From positions 188,211 through 252,210 of the forward strand of contig CAJNOP010000026.1 in assembly GCA_905250075.1 (NCBI GenBank): DNA of 64,000 nucleotides, in the 5' to 3' direction. This document shows, one piece after another, positions 50,152-60,688 of the stretch; position 1 is the first letter of the stretch, and every line of letters begins with the position of its first letter. The DNA comes from Rotaria sp. Silwood1. Taxonomy: Eukaryota; Rotifera; Eurotatoria; Philodinida; Philodinidae. The translations under genes and the position numbers were made by a program. The notes beneath the pieces are model-generated. The model was not told the origin of the DNA and ran no database searches. It saw only the letters and a list, made by a program, of their open reading frames with translations.

Positions 50152-51261
50152 TTACAAAATTGTACAAGAACAGCAACAGCTATTATTTTCTTGTTTCTTT
50201 TGTTTTGATAATAATACATTATTATTTGTTTGATGTTGACATTTGTTTTTTCGTATTAGTCGTACAAGTTCAATAAATATCTCATCAATATTATGACGTG
50301 TTCGAGCTGATGTTTCAAAATATGGTATATGCATAGAAGCAGCTGCAGCACGTGCATGAGCATCCATACCATTTTGACGTATATCTAATTTATTTCCGAC
50401 TAATAACATTGGTACATTATCTGTATCTTTAATACGTAATATATCACGATGTAATTTATAACATTCATCTAATGAACGACGATCCGTTAAAGAAAAAACA
50501 AGTAAAAAACCTTCACCAACACGTACATATTGATCACGCATAGGTTTAAATTCTTCTTGTCCAGCTGAATCAAGAATTTCTAATTGAGCTATTTGATTAT
50601 CAATTAAACATTGTTTTACATATGAATCTTCAATTGTTGGATCATAATCAGAGAAAAAAAATGATTTTACAAATTGTATAGTTATTGCTGACTAAAAAAA
50701 AATAACAGACATTTATAAATATACAATTGATATCAAATCTTATTGATGAGCATTGTCTGATTAGGATAGAAGATTATTGACAGTTGTGTATTATTACTTT
50801 CGATGATGATGTTTAGAAAAGCTTAGTTCATGTTAAATGAAAAATAGCTGATAATGATATGAACACAGCATGATTGAAGAATTAATGGTAATATCATTAA
50901 CAACACTATATCCATGTTAATATAATATATATTCTCTAACTTAAGGGCAAATTTAAGTTTTTCTTTTAAATATTATCTATTTTATTCGATTTTTGATATA
51001 TATAATGAATAGAAAAAGAAAATAAATTGATCGATTATACAAATCTTGAGGGGTAACTTAATCTTTTCTTTCTCGAGTAATCGAAGTATTGTTATATACT
51101 ATGAGCCTGAAGCGTGTACAATCAAAAAAAAAAATAAATCTTACTTTGCCAACTCCACCACTGCCTAATACAATAATTTTGTATGTAGGTTTATCTTTTA
51201 TTTTTTTCGTTGTTGCATTTACATGACCATTTGATGAAGATTTTTTATGGTTTCGTGGCAT
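50152..51261 (-). CDS. Ras-family small GTPase, M-Ras/R-Ras-like
   Basis: Exons 51145-51261 and 50152-50691 join in phase 0 across a 453-bp intron that splits the P-loop, giving 218 residues. G-box motifs are complete: P-loop GSGGVGKS, effector loop DYDPTIEDSY, switch II DSAGQEEFKPMR (Ser where most Ras have Thr), NKLD and ETSA. There is a ~27-residue N-terminal extension before TYKIIVLG. The tail ends SCCCSCTIL, a CaaX box with terminal Leu that predicts geranylgeranylation, with nearby cysteines available for palmitoylation. PTYK and the Leu-ending CaaX recall M-Ras, while GEGFLLVFS recalls R-Ras; I cannot separate them by eye. It should act at the plasma membrane as a GDP/GTP switch. Upstream, TTTGTTTAG/AAAGAAG lies 15 nt before the ATG and looks like an acceptor. 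Confidence 0.93.
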
Positions 51262-52886
51262 GTGTCTTTATCTTCTTTCTAAACAAATCAAATGAATTGG
51301 TCTCTATGCCGAAAACAAGATATCGTCTAAATGCAAATAAGAGAAAAGAGAAAAAGAAAGGAAAGGAAAGAAGAACTGTCAACTCGTATATTATATACAG
51401 AATGAGCAAAATTGATTTACTCAATAGTATATCCAATGTTACTCCTTCATTTACCTTGACTATTGATATGTAATATATATATATGTATATATGCGTATAT
51501 ATTACTTCCAAGCTTGAAGTGATAGTTGTTGGCATATATGTCTCTATGGCCTTGTCATCATCATCATCGTCGTCATAACTCCGCCGTCGGTCTCTGATGA
51601 TTTATGAGAGAGCAGATGCCATTGACCCATCATCGAAAGAAAGACAGAAGATCAAGCATCGATATCTGAAATAGAAGAAAAGAAGGAGAAAAAAAAAGTG
51701 TTGATGATTAGAGAATACTCAAAGCAAATACATATGGGACAGGTAAAATAAGATGAAAACGAGGAAATACGACACAAATGTTCTTTTTTTTTGACTGTAC
51801 TCTATATATTACATTATATTCGACATCATATGCCAAAAGAGTATTATGTATATTATAGAGCTTCTGTTTCTATTCGAACAAATGTCGATGTAATAAGATC
51901 AGTTGTCGTTTGTTGGATAATGATAAAAGTTTGATTTTGCTTCAATTACTTTTAAAAATACTTAAATTTCATTCGTTATGATATTCAATGATGTATTTAA
52001 AAAGAAAGAAGAAACAAAAAGAAGACTTACAACAACTGTTACTTTGGCACTTATCATTTCAATGAGAAAAAAAGAAAAACCATTTTCGACTATACGAAAT
52101 ATACTAATTGATTTTTCATCAAGTAAGATGTCTAGTATTTGCTTGAGTTCATATGAATGAACAAAAAATTCGGCTGTTTATTCAACTATGTAGCATATAC
52201 AAATAGAAACATAGAATTCATTTTTCTGAACATTATTCATTACATAACTCTACATTTTTCTTTTTTTTTTTTTTTGTTATTCGCTTTGCTTCTTATTCTC
52301 TGTCATTCATGTACGTATTGGCATTGGCAGTTTATTTATTTGCATATTTCTTGTCGTAATCAAGTTATTTAGGTGATAAATTATGATCTTGACAATACAA
52401 CAGTACGAACACTCTCATCACAATTTACACAGACCAAATGTCAACATTTAACCGCATCGAACGATTTGTAATCTATTTTTTTTTCTCTTCTTCGATCAAT
52501 CGTCATTTTGTCTATTCTTGGCAATTATTCTATATAGGGAGGCGCGCATGTATATATAATCTTTATCAAGAATAGTCGTAAATCATTATATACTTATTGA
52601 TTTCCCACTACTCCTTCTTGAATATAAAGAATAAGTAATAGGAGAAAGGATATGTCCATGAAACAGTTATTACATACGTATCATTTAACAGTATGAAAAA
52701 AAATATGCGAGACAATTGATACCCTTCTATTGCAATCTTCATTAAATAGAAATAAATCTATGCAAAGGGAATCTTTTGAATATCAAATATGGCTATTAAA
52801 GTTTATTGTAGATATATTTTATACAAATATCAATTGACTGATGTTTAATAATTGATATCATCTTTTCAACTTCGTAGCTTATGGAT
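51262..52886. other. Intergenic region
   Basis: About 1.6 kb upstream of the Ras-like gene, AT-rich. A CATCATCATCGTCGTC stretch at about 51556-51580, poly-T runs and (TA)n were seen. No gene was recognised. Confidence 0.6.
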
Positions 52887-53522
52887 TCAATCTTTCACTT
52901 TAGTTATAATTGTGTCAATATAAATATCATCGATCGAAGATAATCGTGATGATAGAATTTGATCTATCATTAAATTATATTGTTGTTGTAAATGTTCTTT
53001 GTAATAATTCATTATATTTTGTTGTACATATGAATTTGATAATAATTCATCATCAGTAGAAGTAAGATTTTGTTTGTTTTAATTACAAATTTGTGTCGAT
53101 AAAGAATTTATATCATGCTTATTGTTAATTTTATTGCCAAGAGATGTTTGATATTCATCAATAGCAGATATCAATGGTAAAACTGAAAGACGGATAAAAA
53201 TCAACGCTGATGTAAGAAGAATAGACATCAATAAATCGATTAATAAAGAGACTAATGCTAAATAAAAATAAATTTATTCAAATCTATACAAAATAATGTT
53301 ATTTGATACTAACCCAATCGTTTTTGTTTATTTCATTGCAAGAATAATTATAATATTTATCGATCAATTTTTCATATCTGATAATATCGATATAATAAAC
53401 AAAGATAAACTAGAGATCATCTATTGTTTTATTTAATCGATAGAAGTTTTATCTTCAAATATTACATCATTATTGATTTTAGGTGCAAGATTTAATATAA
53501 GCTTTTTATCAATATCACGCAT
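52887..53522 (-). pseudogene. Membrane-protein gene interrupted by in-frame TAA (pseudogene or readthrough candidate)
   Basis: Exons 53466-53522, 53310-53409 and 52887-53257 join in frame across 56- and 52-bp GT..AG introns into 176 codons. Codon 112 is TAA (53079-53081). The part before the stop reads MRDIDKKLILNLAPKINND, then a hydrophobic stretch (SLLIDLLMSILLTSALIF, one membrane segment), then EYQTSLGNKINN. After the stop the same frame stays open for 63 more codons with normal-looking composition (DDELLSNSYVQQNIMNYYKE, SSRLSSIDDIYID) and ends with TGA. I do not recognise the family. A single CAA-to-TAA change would explain the break; a sequencing error or programmed readthrough are alternatives. 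An upstream exon may be missing. ATGGGTTATTTC..GTAAGT at about 53817-53860 could be a first exon, but I could not join it in frame. Confidence 0.45.
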
Positions 53523-54169
53523 TATCGAATATTCGAACCATGATGAAGAGAAAAGCACGTATTAAATTTTTTATGCCACCTTCAAAAGAAAGAAAATAAA
53601 AATCGTTTTCATTCAAATTTGAACAATAATAATGTTTATACATAGTTGAATAGTCTCATATATTCAGCTGTATATAATCGATTATCAACCCTTGATTGAT
53701 CGATATTAATTAACTGTATATATGTAAACCTACGGAGAGATATAAGGTTACTATTATTTTTTTTTTAAAACTTCATTGTCATCTTTTGTGCAATTTTAAT
53801 ACTTACAAATTTTCGTATGTTGCATATTTGAGAAATGAAATAACCCATTTTCTTTTAATCAAGGATTTATTTAAACCAATTAAAATTAATTCTAATAGAA
53901 TATACATTATGAAATTTCATCATTATTTGTATTAATTCTAAACAGTAATAAAACGATGTTATATTATATATTTAAATAATCAAAAATCAATTAATCAATT
54001 GTTTAATGATTTTCATGCCAAGTTCTCGATGATTATCAATATTATATAGAAATATATGGAAGTTATCTGAAAACATTAAATAAATCAGATAAAAAGAAAC
54101 TCATGTTGTTTATATGTTTCATTGATAAATATTTTTATCATTGATATTGTCATGTTCATTAGTCAAACT
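53523..54169. other. Spacer upstream of the interrupted gene
   Basis: About 650 bp between the interrupted membrane-protein gene and the PTRHD1 3' end, very AT-rich. Only the possible short - strand first exon around 53817-53860 was noticed. Confidence 0.5.
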
Positions 54170-54550
54170 TTATCGATATAATTTATATTTTGAAAAAAAA
54201 TGTTCAATATCTTTTTTATAATAAGGTTTAACAGCAATTGCTGTTGGAATATTTTCTGGTTGTTCAATCCATAAATAATGTTCAATAGAATTCTTTTTAA
54301 GTATATCACTTAATTCATTTATTTCATTTTCATTTCCATCAATACCTAAAACAACTTTACGCATTCGTTCTAAATCACTTAAATATAATTTTGTTAAATC
54401 ATCATTTATTGTTTTAAATAAAATAGAACTTGATGCATGACATGCTTGAGCAATAATAGCACCATCATTGTAATTTTTCATTTTTTTTAAATCACGTCTT
54501 AATAAAATATATTGAACAGTTATATCAACTGGTGTTGCCATTGTTCTCAT
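54170..54550 (-). CDS. PTRHD1: PTRHD1, Pth2-like peptidyl-tRNA hydrolase domain protein
   Basis: Single exon, 126 residues (or 123 from the second ATG at 54541, MATPVD). It matches the PTRHD1 branch of the bacterial/archaeal Pth2 fold along its whole length: VQYILLRRDL, GAIIAQACHASSS, LERMRKVVLG, the ELSDILKKNSIEHYLWIEQP block and an ENIPTAIAVKPY ending. Human PTRHD1 is 140 residues, so this is essentially complete. Pth2 enzymes release peptides from tRNA; activity of the PTRHD1 branch is not well established. It lies 158 bp downstream of the UXS1 stop on the same strand. TATATATTTTAG/CTCT immediately precedes the ATG and looks like a splice acceptor with no cis donor evident, so it may be trans-spliced. 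I prefer the first ATG. Confidence 0.9.
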   Translation of the reverse strand: MRTMATPVDITVQYILLRRDLKKMKNYNDGAIIAQACHASSSILFKTINDDLTKLYLSDLERMRKVVLGIDGNENEINELSDILKKNSIEHYLWIEQPENIPTAIAVKPYYKKDIEHFFSKYKLYR

Positions 54551-54708
54551 AGAGCTAAAATATATATAAACAAAACATGGAAAATGATAGAAAGATTGCT
54601 TATATGTTTTTATGATTTACAAAAGATATTTTATATCTATTTTTATTTAATGCAAAATCTACAATCACAGTATTGAAAATACAAAACAAAAAAAAAGAAG
54701 AAAAACAT

Positions 54709-57700
54709 TCAAAGTTCAATGTGTTTTGTTGATTTTATTGTATTTACATTCGGTAAATGTAACCATTCATTGGGAAAGAAAACATTACGTTCACTATGAT
54801 GTTTAACAAGAAGTTCATTACGAAAATATGCTATCGTTTTATTAAGACCATCATTAAGTAAAACCTAAAAATAAAAAATATTTGGATTTTTTTTTTTACA
54901 ACAAAAAAAGCAACTACGGAATTTTAATCAGAGAACGAAATATTATATCGATTTGTAGAGGAAGACTTTCTATATCTAATGGTTTATACATACTAACGGA
55001 TTTTGTTGCGTACCGTAGGAGAAAATGAAATTGAAAAAATTATGGATTTTATATGTTTGAAGGAGACTCTTCTGTACTAGAATCTAAATCATGTAGGACC
55101 AAGCCGGAAAACACACAAATGATGCATATATTATTCGACAGTTCATGCTAGAGATGTCCAGGGTTAGAAAATACTTCACAAGAGGAAATCCATCCGACTC
55201 ATCTCATATATAAGTCTCAGAGTATAGATAAAACTTTTGGAAGTGTTTTTGCTAGTAGATCTTCTTGAGTTATAGCAGAGGTGCAGAAACTTCCTCGTGC
55301 GCCCCCGCGCGGGGAGGGAAATTTTTTGAAAAATTGCATTACTCGGGGAAATTTTGGAAAATTGTCAGACTGGAGAAGTTTTGGAAAATTGTCAGATTGG
55401 GAAATTTTAGAAAATTATTAGTGACAATTTTCCAAAATTTTCCTAGTCCGAGAATTTTCCAAAATTTCCCCCAGCCTGACAAATTCTAAGACGGGGAAAT
55501 TTAAAAAAAAAAAAACCTATTAGAAGGGAGAACCTTGTTCTCGTCATAATTAACTGTTACAGGATATAATTCATTCTTTTGAGTTTTTTGCATTACTAGT
55601 ATGCAGCTTTGGGGAAATTTTTTGGAGAAAATTTCCGTGGGGAGGGAAATTTTTGATTTTTTGGAAGATTCTGCATCTCTGAGTTATAGTCATTGTATTG
55701 AATATTCAGTCTATTGCAGCGTATCATAAGAAAAATTGCAACAAGGAGTTTCGACCCGAAATTCTTTCCCACAATAGCCCACTTGCTCGTTATAATATCC
55801 TGAAAGTTGTTGCTCAAACATATGTATCCCTTCTGAGATAACTCGTTGGCAAAAAAATTTATTTTCATACAAGAGCTCCAAAAATAGGCCAGTTTTCTCG
55901 TTATATTCTGCGATAGGCTGAAAGTTAGTCAAAATATCTATAACTCTTGAAAAACGGCCGAATACCGCAAACGCAAATTACTAATCGAATGAACTCCCTC
56001 ATCAGTCAAGGTACAGAGTAGGAAAAAGGATTTACCATATGTATCTTTAGTCTATACTGTATAATACTTGAAAAGTATTCATAGTTTTATATTAAACAAT
56101 CTGAACAATATTTTAAGTATACACAATTGTAGAGATTTTTTTATTTTTCCAAAATAATCGATGAAAAAGAATCAGAAAATAATATTCTTAATAAAGATGC
56201 AAATAAAAACCGATCTATCCATTAAAAGAAAAGCTTGATAATGATTTAGTATTACCACGTACTGACTATTTCAATTTAATTTTCTCCAGAGGTACGGAAC
56301 AGCATTTGATAATATATATTCTATTGGATAGAGGAAATCTTTTGTTACAAGTCTACATATGTATCTTGTTCTCTGATGAAAATCCTATAATCTCTTTTAC
56401 TTGTGGTTCCCAATTAAGCCAAGACTTTGCTAATGTTATATCGGGCCGTCGTTGTTTTGGGTCATCAGTAACAGGGTCTTTATAAACAATTGGAGCTTGT
56501 GATCCTAAAAATACACAAAGAAAAGCTGATTTTATTTTTTGAGAACATTAATATTTTAACTTACCAACAAGATCTTTTATTTTAAAAGCAAACTGTTCAA
56601 TTGTATATTCATCTGGATTACCTAAATTCATCGGCATTGAATAATTACTATTCATCAAAGCAATAAGACCATCAACAAGATCACTAACATATTGAAATGA
56701 TCGTGTTTGTTTACCACTACCATAAACCTATTAAGAAAAAAAAACACAACAGAAATTCTCTCTAAAATAATTCAAATTATTAAATCTAACTGTTATGGGT
56801 TCATTTTGAAGTGCTTGTAAAATAAAATTACTAACAACACGTCCATCATTCATATGCATTCGTGGACCATATGTATTAAATATTCGAGCTATACGAATAC
56901 TAATTCCTTCCTAAAACAACCTCTAAATAATATATATTTCTTTTCATTGATTTTAAATAATAACTAAACCTGTTTAGCATATGCATAACACATTGCTTCA
57001 GCAACTCGTTTTGATTCATCATAACAAGATCTTGGTCCAAACGGATTAACATTACCAAAATATGTTTCTTTTTGTGGATGAACTTCAGGATCACCATAGA
57101 CTTCACTTGTTGAAGCAAATAATAATCGAGCACGAACACGACGTGCTAAACCTTTTATCGAAGAAACAAAAGAATTATCATTAATCTCCAAAAACCAAAA
57201 CTAAAAAGAAACCATTAGTTTTGATTTATTCACCTAACATATTAATTGTACCAATTGAATTGACTTTAATTGTTTTAACAGGATTATACATATAATGTGG
57301 TGGAGAAGCAGGTGATGCCAAATGATAAATTTGATCAACTAAATAAAAAGAAAAATTTTTTGTTAAAAGATTTTTATATTTCAATTTTTTTTCTACCTTC
57401 AATAAAAAGTGGATTGACAATATCATGATTGATTAATTCAAAATTTTCATGACCAATCCAATGTTCAATATTACGTTTACGACCAGTAAAAAAATTATCA
57501 GCTACAATTACTTCATGTCCTTGAAGCATTAAACGATCAACAAGATGTGAACCAACAAAACTATTTTTAAAACGAAATATTCAATCTATTGAAATAAATA
57601 TTTATACATACCCAGCTCCACCAGTAACCTAAGGAAAACTTATATAATAATCTTTTACATAGATAAAAACAAATCTTACTTACAAGAATACGTTTCCTAT

Positions 57701-58076
57701 CTTTGTATGTTAGGAATGTTACTTCAGGATATTGTTGTTGTCTAACAGTAGATAAAAACTTATAAGTAGTGTTACTTCTTCTTTTTTTTTTTTACAATCA
57801 ATTATTTACCGAGCTTCTAAATTTTGTATTCGTTTTTCTAAAGCTAAAATTCTATCTTCTTGACCATTAATAATTTGAAGAATACTAAATCGATTCAAAA
57901 CGAAAAATAAGAATATTAATTACAAAAAAAAATTAATAAAATTTCGTACTGTATAAAAGTAAAAATTATCAAAATAGACAAAATGTCATCTAAATTAATT
58001 ACAATTAGAATTTTTGTGTTTTTGTTTGATATAATAATGAAATATATATATACATACTATAATGTTTATAGATCAT
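54709..58076 (-). CDS. UXS1: UDP-glucuronate decarboxylase (UDP-xylose synthase), UXS1
   Basis: Twelve exons: 58058-58076, 57950-57989, 57810-57884, 57684-57741, 57612-57628, 57397-57560, 57234-57338, 56970-57151, 56791-56910, 56565-56727, 56401-56504 and 54709-54864. All phases agree; 400 residues (human 420). It converts UDP-glucuronate to UDP-xylose in the ER/Golgi for proteoglycan linkers. The N-terminus is a short cytosolic tail (MIYKHY), one membrane segment ([11 protein letters not shown]) and a short coiled coil ([15 protein letters not shown]). The SDR domain has a VTGGAGFVGSH dinucleotide loop, [45 protein letters not shown], the catalytic YDESK (YxxxK), [20 protein letters not shown] and [23 protein letters not shown]. 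The first two exons rest on splice logic and hydrophobicity only. The last intron (54865-56400, 1.5 kb) is far longer than the others and carries a hAT-type insertion. Confidence 0.93.
55276..55681. mobile_element. hAT-type MITE inside the last UXS1 intron
   Basis: 406-bp element flanked by identical 8-bp duplications AGTTATAG (55268-55275 and 55682-55689). Its ends are inverted repeats: CAGAGGTGCAGAAACTTCC on the left, and CAGAGATGCAGAATCTTCC when the right end is read on the other strand. An 8-bp duplication plus CAGAG-type ends is the hallmark of the hAT superfamily. No transposase is encoded. Inside are G/C-rich ends (GCGCCCCCGCGCGGGGAGGG) and repeated GGGGAAATTTT/GGAAAATTGTCAG units that fold back on TGACAATTTTCC, so the centre (about 55340-55480) is itself a long hairpin. 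The insertion probably accounts for much of the intron's unusual length. Confidence 0.88.
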
Positions 58077-59260
58077 TTTGGCATTAAAATCCAATTAAAA
58101 ACATTCAAGACAAAGACATCAGGCTACTGACGTAAAATATAAATAGATATATAGAATTAGTACTGTACATATCAGATCATGGTTTATGTACGTAATAGTT
58201 CTTATATCAAGACCACTACGATCAACATGTGGTACGTGCGCATATATGTATTATTCATTTCTATTGGTTAGACTCAATGATCAATCATTTCCTTCTATGA
58301 TATTTCAATATAATATGTTTCCATATGGATCAAAAGAAGATATGGGATAGTTGTCTGAGAATAAGTAAATGATTGTTGCTAAGCGAATATAGAATATCAT
58401 CTTCAAAACTTGATAGTTGTTCATTTTAGATCTTTCTTCATCTCAAAAAAAGTTCATTTTCATGAAAAACATGATAATTTAGATAAATGCATGAAAAAAA
58501 TAGCCAGAGATTTGAGCTTTCATTTATGACAGGTTTTTTCCAAAAATTTTCGTTATTTTCTACTTGAAAAATATGTTTTTTTTCCAGAGAAAGCAGAAAA
58601 TTTATTTCGTTTTTTTTGATCGCACACTTCAGTATTCTAGAAGGAGCTTCATTATACGGAATAGTATTTTTCTTTTATTTGAAACATCATGTCAAGATGC
58701 CGAGCATGACAAAGTCATTTTTTTTTTAATTAAGCTTTATTACTATTATATAAGAATGTTCTGTTTTAATTGGAGCGATATTTTTTTGAGAGTTTTTCGA
58801 GACATTAAACTTTTCTTCTTTTAAAAAGTAATAATTTTAAAAATACAAGGACTTTGTCATGCCCTTCTGCATCTTGACATGCACTTTCAAACAAAACAAA
58901 AAATTAATTCTATAGAATCAAAGCCCACATAGAATTTCCTATCGCCAAATGAATTGTTTTTGATTAATGTTTATTGAATATCTTCTAACAACATTATGAA
59001 CTAGGATTGAAAAAAATTTCCTACAATATGAATATAATTTGGTTCAAGATCGATTTTTTGAGCGAATCTGAATAATAGTACCTTCATACATTGATTTGTA
59101 TGTAAATTCATTTGAAGCCTGTAATTAAAATAAAACTTAATACGTTATTATTTAATACACACGTTCAATAGGTCGAATTTATTTGAAATATAATAGAAAC
59201 GGATAAGATGATATTAAAAAAGAATATTAAAAAAAAAAAAAGAATCAGTTAAGAATAAGA
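58077..59260. other. Spacer between UXS1 5' end and calaxin 3' end
   Basis: 1.2 kb, AT-rich, presumably with the UXS1 promoter. A small inverted-repeat element is annotated separately at 58688-58881. No gene was seen. Confidence 0.6.
58688..58881. repeat. Short inverted-repeat element (about 194 bp)
   Basis: The left end CATGTCAAGATGC..GAGCATGACAAAGTC (58688-58716) matches the right end read on the other strand, CATGTCAAGATGC..GGGCATGACAAAGTC (58881-58850), with a few mismatches and a 3-nt indel. The spacer is AT-rich and non-coding. It could be a small MITE or a simple foldback; no clear target duplication was found. Confidence 0.55.
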
Positions 59261-60688
59261 TTAATAATCAAACATGGTTGCTAATTGTTGTTGTGTAAAC
59301 GTTTGACCGAATACAACTTGTTCAGACATATGTTCAAGTATTCGTTCGAAATCAGCTTTTCTCTAAATGAACATTACAAGATGATTGATATAATTATACA
59401 CAAAAAAAAAAAAAAAAAAAAATAGATTTTTTTCTTGATCATGCATCATGCAAATTGTGATTATGTAAGACTAATTTCTTTTTTATTTCTCTTTCTAATA
59501 ACGATGTGATCTAATATGAGTATTTTCAGAAAAAAAATGTAAAAATGCTTCGACTATCTGAAGAAAATTATATTATTAAAAAAAAAAAATAATCAATTGT
59601 ATTGAATATGTGTACGTACTCTTGCATTAGCAAATACTTGACCAAAACATGACAGAAGAAGGGGATCTTCACGAACAGATTGTGAAAAATCATTATCACC
59701 CAAACGATTATCATGATCTTTATCCATTTTTTTTAATGTTATTTCAACTAATTCTTTAATACTTTCATCTGGATCTTCATCACCAGCTTGCTACAGAAAA
59801 ACAAACAAACATTGATTATATCACTAAAAAAAAAAGAAAATATTTACATACTTTGAGAACACTACTTTTAAGTAATTGAAAAATTTCTTCACGGGTTATA
59901 TGTTTTTCACCTTTAAGTGAATAACAAGTAAAAGCAACTAAAAATATAAAAAATAAAAATAATTTTCTTTTCATAAAAAAATAACTTACAAGCAATTTTT
60001 TCATCTAATGTTCCACGTAAATATGTATTAAGTCCAACAACCCATTCAAGCATGCTTACTTGTCCATCATTATCACGATCGAATGCTTTGAAAACTGAAC
60101 GAAAACGAATTTTTGTTTTATTAGTTTTATTTTAATATTACCTCGATCCATTAAAATATCATCAGTCATATCAAATGTATTATGTAGAATATCACGAAAA
60201 CGATTTCGATCAATTTTTTCTAAATGAGAACAAAAAAAAAAACATTCTTAAAAGCAAAAAATTTCTTTGTATTCATTACCTTTATCACCACTTTTAGTCA
60301 AATGACGAAATATGGTACAAAGTGATTCAATTTCTTGTTTTGAAACTAAATAAATTTTCAAAATTCTTTTTTAAATATCGTCAAACTCAACAACAAACAA
60401 AAAGAATGTTAAATACTTACAGTGGAATTTTTCCTTTCGTTTAGCTACTTCATCTATGACATATTGAACAGCTTTTCGTGATACGGGTTGTCCTTTACCA
60501 TGACTTATACTTTCTAATTTCTATAAATTTCATTTACATAATTAAGTAATAAACAAAAAATACATATGTTAAAATAACCAAAATGAAGAGATTTTTACCC
60601 ATGTATGACGACTATGAATTTTACGAATGCCTGATGAATCAACATTTTGAGCTGATGATCGATTACTTTTAACTTTGGCTGACGACAT
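59261..60688 (-). CDS. CLXN: Calaxin (EFCAB1/CLXN), EF-hand protein of the ciliary outer-dynein-arm docking complex
   Basis: Eight exons, 60599-60688, 60421-60520, 60280-60345, 60142-60219, 59990-60094, 59852-59937, 59620-59790 and 59261-59362, join in frame into 265 residues (human calaxin 211; the extra length is mainly a basic/Ser-rich N-terminus). Diagnostic blocks: [64 protein letters not shown] and [19 protein letters not shown], which follow human calaxin almost word for word. EF-hand 1 (loop [12 protein letters not shown], about 117-128) is canonical and EF-hand 3 ([12 protein letters not shown]) is usable. EF-hand 2 reads [12 protein letters not shown] and has lost the Asp/Asn ligands at positions 1 and 3. 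Calaxin tunes outer-arm dynein in a calcium-dependent way in motile cilia, fitting a ciliated animal. TATACTAG/ATG at the start resembles a splice acceptor. Confidence 0.93.

Noticed and set aside
56900-57139. 79-codon - strand frame overlapping UXS1
   Set aside because: It is a frame-shifted reading through the UXS1 exon 56970-57151; the true frame carries the YDESK catalytic motif.
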